Assembly (NCBI GenBank): GCA_026874595.1
Contig: CM049311.1
Location: forward strand, 45,015,676 to 45,079,675
Length of the DNA stretch: 64,000 nucleotides
From: Sipunculus nudus
Lineage: Eukaryota > Annelida > Sipuncula > Golfingiida > Sipunculidae
Reading direction: 5' to 3'
The position numbers and the translations under genes were made by a program. Shown in pieces: positions 24,178 through 35,575 of the stretch (positions are counted from its first letter, which is position 1; each line of letters starts with the position of its first letter). The notes beneath the pieces were generated by a model. That model saw only the letters and a program-made list of their open reading frames with translations, was not told the DNA's origin and did not search any database.

Positions 24178-25102
24178 ACAACAATTGACACATGGGTAAT
24201 GACGCTCAGTCAACTGACTTGTTGATAATATGTCCTTGCACAGACAACTAATTAAGATAGGTGGCTTCATTGTTCATGCATATTAGCTTAAGTTCATCAA
24301 GACCAATTAACCACAATAAATTTGATGACAATTCAACCAGCCTTTCATGAGGAATTTGGCAATATCTGTGTATTTTGCATTATTTCTGGGGTGCTCAAAC
24401 ATACCCCAAAACTCTGAAAATATAGGTCACTGTGACCCAATTTCAGGTTTCTTGGGAGAACTTTTGAGGAACTCTCAGGATGTCAAGTTAGAAGATTCTA
24501 GGCCCCATGATTATGATTTGTGCCCTAACTTTGGTATCAAATTTTCAATTTTTTCTAGGGGGTACTTCTGAGCCCCATAGCTCGGACAAAATGGGTGATA
24601 GGGACCTAAATTCAGGTTTTCAAGGAGACTTTTCATGGACCTATCTGGATGTAAAGTTAGGAGATTCCAGTTCCAGCGGTTACGATTTGTGCCCTGTTAA
24701 CAGATGACAGAATCTTTTGAGGTCTCAAAAATAGAGAGAAAAAAATAGGTAAAAATAAGAAAAATACAGGTGGCTACCAGTCTTCAGAAACTGATGAAAC
24801 ACTCCATGATCAATATCAATGCAAAGAATCATGGTGATCAATGCATTAGTTGTTCAGATATTTGAGCTTTTGCATCAAATTTTTCATTATTCTGTGGGGT
24901 ACTTCGGAGCCCCATAGCTTGAAGAATATGGGTAACAGAGACCTAATTCCAGGTTTCTAACAAGACTTTTCATGGACCTCCCTGGATGTAAAGTGAGAAG
25001 ATTCCAGGACCAGCAGTTACGATTTATGCCTTGTTAACAGACAGACAGAAGACGGTCAAAGAGTGATCACTATGGCTCAGATGACTCACAGTCAACTGAG
25101 CT
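24178..25102 (-). repeat. Family A element in reverse orientation
   Basis: The right edge at 25070-25102 is the inverse of the family A 5' hairpin (GCTCAGATGACT, then AGTCAACTGAGCT). The left edge near 24178-24215 is a decayed inverse of the 3' end (CATGGGT, ATGACGCTCAG). Internal units of ~300 bp contain AGATTCYAGG, TTAACAG and GGGGTACTTC words, also seen reversed in the array at 44015-49112. Confidence 0.7.
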
Positions 25103-25235
25103 AAAAATCAAACAAGGTTTATAATAATATTTTAATAATTGACAAAATACACTTTCATTTCAAAGATGTAGGGTTTTGCAATTTTTTTTCATTTTAAAAA
25201 TTAAAAAAAAGAGATAAGAGTGTTCTGTTCATTAG

Positions 25236-25298
25236 GAAAGCTGGCTGAATGATGCAATAATAGATTTAAACATGGACATGCTGCTCTTTGAACAATGA
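25236..25298 (+). CDS. Possible short alternative last exon of the host gene
   Basis: After GTTCTGTTCATTAG, a phase-0 frame of 20 codons runs to TGA at 25296-25298. Its composition is protein-like (ESWLNDAIIDLNMDMLLFEQ) and it would continue the helical segment of exon 21267-21383 in frame. No AATAAA lies close behind it. It may be a real alternative 3' exon, a remnant exon or chance. Confidence 0.35.
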   Translation, partial: ESWLNDAIIDLNMDMLLFEQ

Positions 25299-25865
25299 TC
25301 TACAGGGGGATAATTGCTGTTAATGGGCAGTATTCTTCAATAATGGTAGCATCTGAAGGACAGAATAACAATGAAAAAAGAAAATTTGAAATATATATTT
25401 CTGCCCAATATATTATAAATGATGGACTGGTCAGATTTTGCAACACTGATCATGCAAAGAATTACAGATTGCGATTTACAGGTGATTCCACATTATATCA
25501 TGAGACCTAATTTTTCGGATAGAAATGTTCATGTTTCTGATGTGAATATTGTTCTGAGTACATAGATAAGTGCACTTTCGATGAGTATTCGATAAGTAAG
25601 GAAACATTTTAATCCAGTTTAGTGTTAGCCTATTATGCCTAGGATAGGAATACTTACCTAAATGCTTAGCTAAATTGATGTCAGGTGTTTTGCATGTGTA
25701 GGTACTGCAGCTGGTGGTCAAGAGAAATGGGTCTTATATAGGGGTCAAAGGTGAAAGAAATGCCTTCAAGGAGTACTTACAACAGAAGACTCTACTAAAA
25801 TGGGAGCAACATTTTTCACTGGAGCTCTATTCATGAGAAATATAATTCTAATACGTTGACAAACA
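25299..25865. other. Spacer, nothing recognised
   Basis: Holds one ORF (25295-25510) with no splice or family evidence. No repeat shared elsewhere was seen. Confidence 0.35.
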
Positions 25866-27213
25866 GTAGGTCACCCCTTCACCTTGCCATAACACTTCAC
25901 CTCGTTGTTTCCCGACACTGATTAAAATTTTGTGTGACAAAGGCCCCACTACCCATGATGCCTCTCCCTAGCCTAGCAAAGGTGTTTGTTGACTGGTTAT
26001 TGTCATTAACTCAGTGTCACTCGCCCAAGGTGGCTGTGTTTGTGCAACAGTTAGCAACATGCTGGTTTACCGTCTGTATTCTGTTCACTGCCGGTCCTGA
26101 AGTTCCTCCTGACACGGTAACGTGAGTTGATTTTGCTTGATTATAATGCCAAGACATCCTGAGCCCCCCACTGTTAGAATATGCCTCACATGTTCTGCTC
26201 CGTTTCCTGAGTGGGACCACCATGACAGGTGCCCAGTATGCCTTAGGGCGCCTGGGTATTGTGGCGCCTCACTCGGGCCCTGTCCCCTGTCTCTCACTTG
26301 GCACCTGTGGGATTGGAAAAAGTATGAATCTTATGAAAAAATACAGGCGACTGGCTGAGGCGGCACAAAGCACCCAAACACAGGGTGGCTTTGTCCTTCC
26401 GAATGGGGGTTCCATACCTCAGGTTGTATGGAATTCAGGCTGCCTGCTAGAGATTTCCTGAACTTCCACAGACAGGTGGATCTTGGGGAAGTATCGCCTA
26501 CCACTTGCAGAGAGCTAAACCCCCCCCCCCCCCCCCATCTTGGTTTATCGTCCAGTTGTGGTCACCGCACCACTACTGTCAGATGAACCTGCCCAAGTTA
26601 ACACCATACCCGGCTTACGAGGCGGTTCCATCGGGGTTGATAAGTCACAAAGCAGATCAGCCCTTTGTGGATGGCACTCCTCTTATATCAGCTCAGGTGA
26701 TGGGGTAGGACGCATCCATGGCCTCCCTAGAGCACTTTGGATGTTACGCAGCAGGGCTGCTCAATGATTCTCAGGCATTCGTAGGTCTACTCTCCTACGA
26801 TCAGGTGCAGGAAACGGTAAGGGAGGTGGTGCAGAGTCTTCTGCCCATCATCCAAGAGCTTCACCTAACAGTGTGGAGGATAGTAGACAATATTATTCTC
26901 CTCCAAAGGGAAGTGGCTCTCATTTGTTAGAATGCAGATCCTCTAAGTTCCACGTGAGTGAACTGCTAGAACTTTACGCTCGTCAGTTTGCGAAATCGTT
27001 TTTAGTTCAGTTGACTTACAGTTGTTTGCTCCTCTTCCTTTCTTTGTACACTCCAAGGTAGTTAATGACGATATAGAGTCATTAAAACGCTGTTGCTAGG
27101 CTAGGGAGAGGCATCATGGGTAGTGGGGCCTAGGGGGCTGTCTCACAAAATTTTTAATCCATGTCGGGAAACAAAGAGGTGAAGTGTTATGGCAAGGTCA
27201 AGGGATGACCTAC
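25866..27213. mobile_element. Element with ~115-bp inverted terminal repeats
   Basis: The left repeat (25866 to about 25980) starts GTAGGTCACCCCTTCACCTT and ends at CCTAGCCTAGCAA. The right repeat (about 27093-27213) is its inverse with a handful of mismatches and one ~7-bp gap. ACA flanks both ends (25863-25865 and 27214-27216), a possible 3-bp target duplication. The interior is GC-richer than the window, with degraded coding sequence and a C17 run at 26520-26536. A 3-bp duplication fits CACTA-like DNA transposons, and long inverted repeats also occur in DIRS1-like elements; neither was proven, and no transposase or recombinase motif is readable. Confidence 0.7.
26137..26930 (+). pseudogene. 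Degraded Cys-rich coding region inside the inverted-repeat element
   Basis: The frame from 26137 encodes CLTCSAPFPEWDHHDRCPVC, then a further Cys in LRAPGYCG: a likely zinc-binding CxxC...H...CxxC cluster of the kind found at the start of some retroelement or transposon structural proteins. The frame breaks before 26358 and continues in other frames (26222-26461, 26718-26930) with plausible helical protein, so at least two frameshifts are present. Function is not assigned. Confidence 0.45.
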
Positions 27214-28200
27214 ACATCAACTACCGGAACTACATTTCACGAAGAAATGATAAGTTTTTTCGGTTCATTTAACACTAAGTACATTTGGTACATGTTTTTG
27301 TTTCACCATCATATGACTTCCAAATTTCTGTGGTGGGGGATAGGAGGAAAAACTATACTAATGCCTTCCCCAAAATTTCAGGTATTGGAGTGGGGTAGGG
27401 ATTTGGGCATTCACCAGATCTCCCCCTCCCAGTTCCCAAGCCTATGTCTTATTAACTAATATGTCAAATTCTGCTTTCACATTTTCAACACATATACCAA
27501 TGTAGTCAGTTGACTTGCCAGAGAGTCGATAACGCAACAGAAAAATGAAAAGGTCACAGTATTTACTGTTAAGCAATGGTTGTTATATGCACAATGCTTT
27601 TTCTTTAGCGAACCTGTTAGCTTATGCAATGGTGTTCCTTCGTCTGTTGTCTGTATATTAACCGTTCTATCTCAAATTCAGCAGGAGCTATCATCACCAT
27701 ACTCTATCATATTTTGCTTATTTCTTTGCTTTCTGCATTTTATAGGTAAAAAGCTAAAAAATTTAAAAATCTTCTTCAACGAAACTGTCCAGCCAAATTG
27801 TTCAATATTTCACAGGAATAATCTCTAAAACAAGCTCTCTCAATTTTGTTCAAATGGTTCGAGTTTGATGAATATTGGCCAAGTTACAGGAAGCTGAACA
27901 AAAATGGATACTAAAATTACAATATCAGAAAAGATTTGAGCTATCATCACCAAATTTAAGCAAATGTTGGTCACATGACTCATGTTTAAGTTTTTAAGTA
28001 TTGGTGGTGCCACCAGCAATGACCTTTTTTGTACAGAGGTCATCAGTCATCAGTACATTGATCCATACTTCTCAGGAACAGCAGGAGCTAGCATCCCCAA
28101 AATTTATGCAAAAATCTGTCACATAACAAATGTTGTGGGAACATTCAACTTACTGAACTCCAACAAGCAATATGTGATTGAACCATGATTTTTAGTAACT
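27214..28200 (+). repeat. Spacer and a fragment of another tandem-core repeat
   Basis: 27214-27595 shows nothing recognised. From about 27607 (TTTAGCGAACCTGTTAGC, shared with 14547) a block with ATCTCAAATTCAGCAGGAGC and related words repeats to about 28130. The 3' end was not identified. Confidence 0.45.
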
Positions 28201-28516
28201 TAAAGTTGGAAATAAAGATTCAGTTGTAAAAACTTTGTTTTATAGGCTGTATTCAATAAACCATCAACAGGATAGAAATATTCCTTAAATTGCCTGAAGA
28301 AACAGATAGTGGGGTTTTCTTACATAACATGTATCAGTACCCACCCCATATGTGTAACTCTTATGCATGCTGATAAAAGAGTAGCTGGTGTTATTCAAAA
28401 TTAAAAAGAGCACTGTAAAACTTGTGCATTAATTTGTTAAAGCAAATCTGAAAGCTGTCTCCCCTGTGCCTTACAAATTCGAAAAATGCTGAAAATTAAG
28501 ACTATATGCTTTTTTA
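28201..28516. other. Spacer, nothing recognised
   Basis: AT-rich stretch without ORF or shared repeat, ending in the T-run before the next family A hairpin. Confidence 0.35.
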
Positions 28517-29921
28517 AGCTCAGCTGACTGTAAGTCATCTGAGCTATAGCGATCACCCTTTGTCCGACATCTGGCCGGCTAGCCTTCCATTAACAGGGCA
28601 CAAATTGTAACCGTTAGGCCTGGAAACCTCAAACCTGACATTGAAACCTGAAACTAGGTCACTGTGACTTATATTCTGCGACTTATAGGGAAAAGATGTC
28701 ATATGAGCACCCTGAATATTAGATGGGGACAAATCATAACTGGGAGGCCTAGAATCTTCCTACAAAATTTTCTAGGAGGCTCTAGGCAAATCTCATTGGA
28801 AACCTGAAATAAGGTCATGGTGACCTACATTTTGTGACCTACAAGACAAAAACCTGATTTTGAGCCTCCTGAATGTCAGATGGACCAAATCATATCTATT
28901 AGGCCTAGAATCTTCTAATGCAACATTCTGGGAGGTCCTAGGCAAATCTCTTGGAAACCTGAAATTAGGTCATGGTGACGTACATTTTGTGACCTACTGG
29001 CCAACAAAGGATTTTGAGCACCAAGAAAGTCAGACAGGGCACACATTGTATTTGTTAGGCCTAGAATCTTCTAATGTAACATTCTGAGCATCCTTGGCAA
29101 ATGTCTTTTGAAAACTGAAATTAGGTCACCATGACCTATATTTTGCAACCTCCAGGAAAAGAAGTCGTATAAGCACCCAGACAGTCAGTCAGGGCACACA
29201 TTGTATCTGTCAGGCCTAGAATCTTCAAATGTAACATTCTTAGGAGTCCTTGGCCAGTGTCCTTGGAAAGCTGACATTAGGTCAACATGACATTAATTAA
29301 GCCACCTATCAGAAAAGATGTTATATAAGCACCCAGACAGTCAGACAGGGCATATATTGTATCCATTAGGCCTAGAATCTTTTAACATAAAATTCTTGGA
29401 GGTCCTATTCAAGTGTCCTTAGAAACCTGAAACTAGGTCATGGTGACCTATATTGTGAGACCTAAGGGCTGAAAAATGTTCTTGTGCACCCAGACAGACC
29501 AGGCACAAATTGTATCCATTAGCCCTAGACTTTTCTAACATGACATTCAGGGAAGTCCTTGGCAATTCTCCTTAGAAAACTTGAAATTGGATCATGGTGA
29601 CCTGTATTCTGCTAGCTATGGACCAGAGACATGATTTTGAGCATCCAGGCAGACAGGGTACAAATTGTATCCATTTTCCTTTTAACCCTCTAATGTGAAA
29701 TCAAGGGGGATCTTGGGCGGGTCTCCTATGAATCCTGAAATTTTTATTTTCTGTCCATTTTTTCAACACTGTATCTTTAGCTATAGGCTATTCTCACAGA
29801 CAATATATAACATATAATATATATAATATATAAATAATAATACATATATAATATATATAATAAAAAAACATGAGCACCCAGTCAAAATTAGCTGAGCGTC
29901 ATGGCCCATGGGCCACTTGTT
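28517..29921 (+). repeat. Complete family A element with ~156-bp tandem core
   Basis: 5' hairpin AGCTCAGCTGACTG/AAGTCATCTGAGCT at 28517. The 3' end is GCTGAGCGTCATGGCCCATG, then GGCCACTTGTT to 29921. The core is about seven diverged units of ~156 bp, each with GGCACA..TTGTA, TTAGGCCTAGAATCTTCTAA and AGGTCATGGTGACCTA-type words. Unit length and end layout resemble the bivalve pearl/BIV160 repeats (inference). Three units hold a perfect AGGTCA-nnn-TGACCT palindrome. Confidence 0.85.
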
Positions 29922-31003
29922 CTATTTAATTATAAATAAAGTTCATTTGAAGATCAACAAATTTAAATGTTTTGCCTTTTGATTCCTGTTTGTGTGCATT
30001 TTTGTTTTCTCAATTTAAAATACATGATGTTTACAACATATTCTGTGTTTAAAAAAAATCAAAGCTTCAATGATATTTATTGAAATTGTTGTACCAATCG
30101 TTAACAAACTTTTCTCTCAAATTTGTTATTTTAAATTTAAGAATATAAAACGAAGTCATCAAAAAATAATGATGTCTGCCAGTGGGGTGTGTGTAGTCAT
30201 AGCGACTTGTCATTATCATAATTCTCTAAAGCTGATAATCTAAATATATTTGATATTTTTGCTAATTTTCCAATATTTTAAATTCTAAATTTTCATTAAA
30301 ACAAACTATTGTTACACTTCATGAACGCCTAATATCAAAACCACAAGAGCTGTTTTGTTCCTCTTTGGCATGGATATTCCTTTATATGTTTCCTATTTAC
30401 ATGCCAGTATTATGTAATTTTACATAATGCCCTTTGTAAAAAAAATCAGGAATGATATTTACCCACATAACATGATAATTGTTGAAGCTATCGACTATTT
30501 TGTCTTTTGATAAAACTTTATTTTATCAAAATTCAATTGTATACTCAAAATTAAATCTGAATTCTGTAATTTTTTAAAATTTATTTGCATAAATATAAAG
30601 TCAGTATCTTAAATTTTGCTGTACTTTGAATGAGGCATATTTTTTACCTGTTGGTAGATTTTATTTTATTTTCATAGCATGTACACATTTGGATTTAATT
30701 TGTTTTATTCTTAAATTTGAAAATAAAAGCTAAACAATTAGGCTAGTTATTGAAGTTTTTCAGAAGCTCTATTGTATTCATTTGCATTGTCAAGCTCCAG
30801 ACTTCTGGTCACTGCAGCATTGCCCGGTTAACGTTATTTGTGATGCAACACTGGTAGAGCACCCCTGCTGTGACAAGTTTACAGTTATTCTCATATCACC
30901 CCCCCCCCCCCAAGTGTATTGCAATAATTGTTATTGTTTGAACTGTATTTTTTTTTATAAATTGTAAAGCTGTTTTGACTTCCAATGTACAACACTTTTC
31001 TTG

Positions 31004-32184
31004 AACTAGAATACGGGTATAGCCAACAAGCGACTACGTGTATCCATCAAAATCAGAGTGGGATGGGTGAAGTGAGGCATTGATTAAGTGGCAAAGGGAA
31101 ATAGAGTGAGGTGTGTTGCATATTAGCATGGATGTCTGTAGATGAAATGTGTATGTAGGTTGCGCCACCTACCACAAAATCCAGAAAGCTGTCCAAGTTG
31201 TATACATATGCAAAATTTTAGGAAAATAAGTCAAACCACTACTATATGAGTGATTTTATCTGACAGGGGACAAACAGAAGGACACTGTGCAAAAATGGTG
31301 GCAGGTGGCGCCACCAATCTTGTGTATGATTAAGAGCTATGTGAGATCTATACACATGCTAAATTTCAGGGAGATATGTCAAACCAGTCCTGAGATATAA
31401 GCCTGGATGTCTGCAGTGTAAACATAAATGTAGATGGAGCCACCTGCCATAAAATCCAGAAAGCTATCCAAGATGTATAAACCTGCAAAATTTTAGGCAG
31501 ATGTGTCAAACCACTGCCGAGATATGAGTGATTTTATCCCATGGCAGACTATAACAGATGGATGCTGTGCAAAAATGGTTGCAGGTGGCGCCACCAGTTT
31601 TGTGTATGATGAAGAGCTATGCGAGATCTACACACGTGCAGAATTTTGGCCCAATCGATCAGATGGTTCCCGAGATATGAGCTTGGATGTCTGTAGCGTA
31701 AAGGTGATCATAGGTGAAGCCACCTGTCATAAAATCAAGAAAGCTATCCAGGATGTATACACATGCAAAATTTCAGGTGGATAAGTCGAACCAATGCAGA
31801 GATGTGAGTGATTTTATCCCAAGGCAGATGAACAGATGGACTCAGTTCAAAAATGGTTGCAGATGGCACCACCATTTTTTAGTGTATGTTATAAAGCTAC
31901 CCAAGGGCTACATTTGAGTAAAATTTTTAGTCTGATCGGTCAAACGGTTCCCAAGATATGTGGGTTTATGTGTGGAAACAGACACACAAATGGACACTGG
32001 GCAGAGAGGAAAGGTCAGAGGTCAACCAAAAATGAGGGCGCAGCAGTTCACATGTTACCCGATCATAATCCTGAATCTAAAAAAATTGCACCCAGAAACC
32101 ACTCCGGAAACCTATGCGGTGGCGGTGACGGCGGCCTCTGACTGAAAACATAGTATCCGAAAAACTCTGTTTTGGCGGATACAA
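31004..32184 (-). repeat. Complete family B element, reverse orientation
   Basis: The left edge AACTAGAATACGGGTA and the damaged 3' hairpin (AACAAGCGACTAC) mark the 3' end; the right edge CAAAACAGAG.. / GGCGGATACAA is the 5' hairpin, preceded internally by GGCGGTGGCGGTGACGGCGG. The empty site is preserved in the paralogous copies at 19818 and 49560 (CTTGAAAAA then TAATTC), so the insertion lies between A and A (T/T on the element strand) with no longer duplication. The core holds about seven units with GGTGGCGCCACC-type palindromes. ORFs such as 31503-31784 are read-throughs of these units. Confidence 0.85.
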
Positions 32185-32390
32185 TTAGTAATTCAAGGAG
32201 TAATCCAGAAGATGCCATGTTGTGGTATTATAGCATTTTTAAAGAAAATAATTTCCTTTTAAATAATTGAAGCAAATTAAAATATAATTAAACCCATCAG
32301 TACTCATAATTTGATCATGTATGAGCCACATCCAATTTTATAGTGCAATTAAGATTTGTGTATTCTGAATCAATTGTTATTGTATCCCAC

Positions 32391-33809
32391 AGACAAAGTC
32401 GGGATACTATGGTTTAAGCAAGGTCTCACTGAGGCCTCAGCGAAATTGTTTTGAAGCAATAACTCAAAAAATATTTTTTGGATCTTTACTAAACTTGACA
32501 TGTGCATAGATATGGGTGATAGGACGAAGCCTATTCAAAATGGGGTCATGGCCTTCACTAGGAGAATGACCTTGAACTTGAATAGGTCAATTTTGGGGAA
32601 AACACACAAATTCTTAAATATCTCAAGAAATCTTGCATGGATTGATCCAAAAATCAACTAGACCAAAGATCTTGGATAGTGTTGCCATGTACTGGTAATG
32701 GTGGAGCCACCTGTTATCCTTTTGTTTTTGTGCCATTTAATGCCCCCATCATTGCCACTTACCAGTACTGAGAGCATTATAAGTTGAAAACTAATGGACA
32801 GATTTCTTTCATATTATGCATATACATAGACATGGGTTATGGGATGATGTATATTTAAATTAGGGTCATAACCTTTCCTATGAGAGTGGCCTTGACCTTG
32901 AATATTGCCATATATGGAGAAAATCACACAAAATCATAAATATCTTTGATTGGTCCAAAAATCAAATTGACTAAAGATCTTGGATAGCTTTGTCTGTGCG
33001 GAAGACAGGTGGCGCCACCTTCTGCCTCTTCTTGTTTTTGCGCCTTTTAATACCCCGTCATAGCCATTTGACAGTACTGTGAGCATTATAAGTCTTAAAC
33101 TAATGGATAGATTTGGTTGAATTTATGCATGACCATTGATCTTGGAAGCTTCCATCATGTTTTCAAGACTGGTGGCACCATCTGCAGTCATTTTGGCGTG
33201 GAGTCATTTGTACATGTGCTTTAGGTGAATATTGCTCATATCTCCAGAGTGGTTCAAGGTATTGGTCTGAAATTTGGCATGTCCATCCATCTTGGAAAGT
33301 TTCTCATAAACCAGACAGGTGGCGCCAACCACCTTCCCGTTTATGTGGAATAAATTAATGCCCTTTTCTGAGGAGTGGCTTGCCCTATTGGCCTGAAAAT
33401 GTGCATATCCATAGATCTTGGACTCCTCTATCTTTTACTCAAGACTGGTGGTGCCATCTGCAATCGTTTTGGTGTGGCATCTATCTGAACATGTGCTTTT
33501 GGTGAAAATTGCTCATATCTCCGGAGTGGTTCAAGGTATTGGAAAGTTTTCTCGTAAACCAGACAGGTGGTGGCACCCATCTTTCCATTTCCATAAAATA
33601 AATTAATGCTCTTTTCTCAAGAGTGGTTCACCGTATTGACCCCCATATTTGGTGAAAAATATTGTTTCTCAAGTTGATAGATGGAAGAAACCATAGTCAC
33701 TTGCCAAGTGTCAGTTATGCTGCTAAAGATGGGGGGGGGGGGGGGCGATTCTTAAAGGGGGAGGGGGGATTTATTGTCTGGGGATACTATGGCACCAGAA
33801 ATGTCTTGT
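32391..33809 (+). repeat. Family E hairpin-type element
   Basis: Starts TGTATCCCACAGACAAAGTC then GGGATACTATGG, forming a GTATCCC/GGGATAC inverted pair. Near the end GGGGATACTATGGCACC recurs, and the element closes at GTCTTG near 33808. The flanks rejoin as in the uninterrupted paralogue (ATTAT then TTTTAGATA near 49757). The core has ~300-bp units with ATCTTGGATAG, GGTGGCGCCACC-type palindromes and GCCCTTTTCTGAGGAGTGG words. A G15 run lies at 33731-33745. Confidence 0.7.
33731..33745. repeat. G15 homopolymer
   Basis: Fifteen G followed by further G-rich sequence to about 33770, near the 3' end of the family E element. Confidence 0.95.
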
Positions 33810-34536
33810 TTTCAGATATTTCTTGTTTTGCAAATTTATAAAATATATTTTATAAAAAAAATAAATACATCTGAGTGCATAATGTGATGTTACCTGACAT
33901 ACTAAGCTATAAATGTTGTTGCAATTTAGAATTATGAATCAACTGATAATCATATATTCAGATATATGATATACTGTTTTCATCTGATTTACATTCTCAT
34001 AAAAAAAATTCACACGAATTTAATGAGGTCAGAGATCACTGCACTTTGGAGGCACCTTGGTGACCCAGAAAAATCCTATGGATTTACATGAAACTCATTA
34101 TACATATTTACCAATAGTTTCTCACCTGAATTACATTCTCATCAAAATTTAGGCATATTTCATTTAAGCATAGGTCAGAGGTCAACAGATACACAACAGG
34201 CATATTATGCACCATTGCAGTGCTCTTGTTAAATATTTTAATTTAATTTCATTCAAATTAAGTTTCATATCCTGTATATGCAGAGGTGTTGTAACTCCCA
34301 CCATCCCCCCTCCCCCCTTCCTCCTGCCATTGCGTCCTAGCACCTGAGCACTGGGGACATTAGTTTTATTGCAACTGCATAAAAATTATTGAATACAGAA
34401 ATAAGTATAAAAAAATAGTAAGATCTATTTGAAACATATTTTATTTTCCTGCCTCAGCATAATAGGGGATAAGGTGATTCAAGATACATGTTACACCATG
34501 CCAGCAGATGTTCAGATTTCAAGTCATCTCTTTCAG

Positions 34537-34722
34537 GATGGTGATGAGAAAGTCAGCCTGGACGACCTGCGTGAGGAAGACATAGTGAGCAGAGCCCCAG
34601 TCCAGGAGTATAAACAGTCCTTGGAAGACCTACACAACAGTGGGGAGTCTGTGACCACACTGGAGCAATACAAGGAGTCTGTCAGGAAACTCTTTAATAT
34701 ACAAACATTTGGGACATCATAA
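34537..34722 (+). CDS. Last coding exon of an unrecognised host gene
   Basis: The 3' splice site TCATCTCTTTCAG ends at 34536. The exon starts in phase 0, encodes 61 residues and stops at TAA 34720-34722. The sequence is acidic and helical (DGDEKVSLDDLREEDIVSRA ... QEYKQSLEDLH ... TLEQYKESVRKLFN), compatible with a coiled-coil protein. Base composition is clearly more GC-rich than the surrounding repeats, and codon use is even. The phase matches the exon at 21267-21383, so both may belong to one gene separated by a ~13-kb transposon-filled intron. No domain or family was recognised. Confidence 0.75.
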   Translation, partial: DGDEKVSLDDLREEDIVSRAPVQEYKQSLEDLHNSGESVTTLEQYKESVRKLFNIQTFGTS

Positions 34723-34925
34723 CAACACAAACCTTAAAGACTAAATGTCATCTTTTTGTATAGAACGGATGTTTGATACCTGTGAGAGCAGAACCAGCAT
34801 TGTCAGAAGAGATATTAGTCTTCCACCACAAGTGCTAATATGTTTTTTTTTAGGCACGATGTGAAAGGATATGTGATCAGACTTTTGCTTTTGGATTCAA
34901 TAAAAAACAATCCATTGTAATCCAA
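34723..34925 (+). terminator. 3' UTR with AATAAA polyA signal at 34899-34904
   Basis: A canonical AATAAA lies 177 bp after the stop codon, followed within 20 bp by a cleavage-like context. It sets the likely end of the host transcript near 34920-34930. Confidence 0.6.
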
Positions 34926-35354
34926 GTGATATTTTTTTTCCTCAGCTTCTTAAGGGATCTATAGTGATGACCCTGTGTCCACCTGTCCTTGTCTTTCGTT
35001 AACAGGGCACAAACCAAATTCTTATCAAGCTGACTTTAAGTAGAACTCTGGCATCTGTCTATCCATCCATTAGGCTGGAAATTAGATCAGAATTCTGTAA
35101 AAAAAAAAATTTTTTATTAAAATCAATACCATAAATTTAGTCCAACCATGACCATGGCACATATTTTTCCTGTCAGCAGAGCTGATTTAATTTTCCCAGC
35201 TTGCACACATAAGGATTTAATCTTTTAAAATCTTAATCTTAACTTTTATAAGTTTTAGAAGACCTTATCATGCATAAATGTATTGTATACATCAATTGCA
35301 GTCAATAAAATAAACTTATTTATTGTACATGGATTGTAAAAATAGTTATTATAA
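34926..35354 (+). repeat. Family A fragments
   Basis: Scraps of family A 5' and body sequence (CCTCAGCTTC, TGTCCACCTGTCC, TTAACAGGGCACAAA, GACCATGGCACAT, CAGCTTGCACACATAAGGAT). No complete ends. Confidence 0.55.
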
Positions 35355-35575
35355 CTAATCGTGGCACTCTCCATGGCTCAGATTTTGACCTTCTGTAGAC
35401 TGTGAAGGTGGAGGAAACTGGAGAACCCCGAGAAAACCACCAACCTTGGACGGGCAACTACAAACCCACTCTCATAGCCACACAGGGGATCGAACCCCAG
35501 GTCACCAGCAGAGAGAGACAAGCATTTTACCCCTCGACTGTCAAGGCCCCAGTGGTGTGGGGCCACCTGGCTAAT
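35355..35575 (-). mobile_element. tRNA-derived SINE
   Basis: Read on the minus strand, the 5' part resembles a tRNA with RNA polymerase III boxes: an A-box-like TGACAGTCGAGGGG and a clear B box GGGTTCGATCCC about 40 bp later. A non-tRNA body follows with a GGTTTTCTCGGGGTTCTCCA-type stretch, similar to tRNA-SINE bodies widespread in molluscs and other invertebrates. The overlapping ORFs (35378-35566, 35402-35623) are not genes. No target duplication was established. Confidence 0.7.

Larger units (their letters stand above)
29922..34400 (+). repeat. Family A body interrupted by families B and E
   Basis: Sequence collinear with 19438-21200 and 49113-50425: the tracts before and after C runs (30899-30911), the TGCAATAATTGTTATTG word, and the AT-rich tail. 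It is split by a reverse family B element (31004-32184) and by a family E element (32391-33809). No 5' hairpin adjoins 29922, so the copy is 5' truncated. It fades near 34400, just before the host last exon. Confidence 0.7.

Noticed and set aside
25295-25510. 71-residue ORF as a host gene
   Set aside because: No splice or polyA context and no family features; it begins on the stop of the candidate exon in another frame.
35375-35560. Functional tRNA gene on the minus strand
   Set aside because: A B box is present but the acceptor and anticodon stems do not pair well and a SINE body follows.
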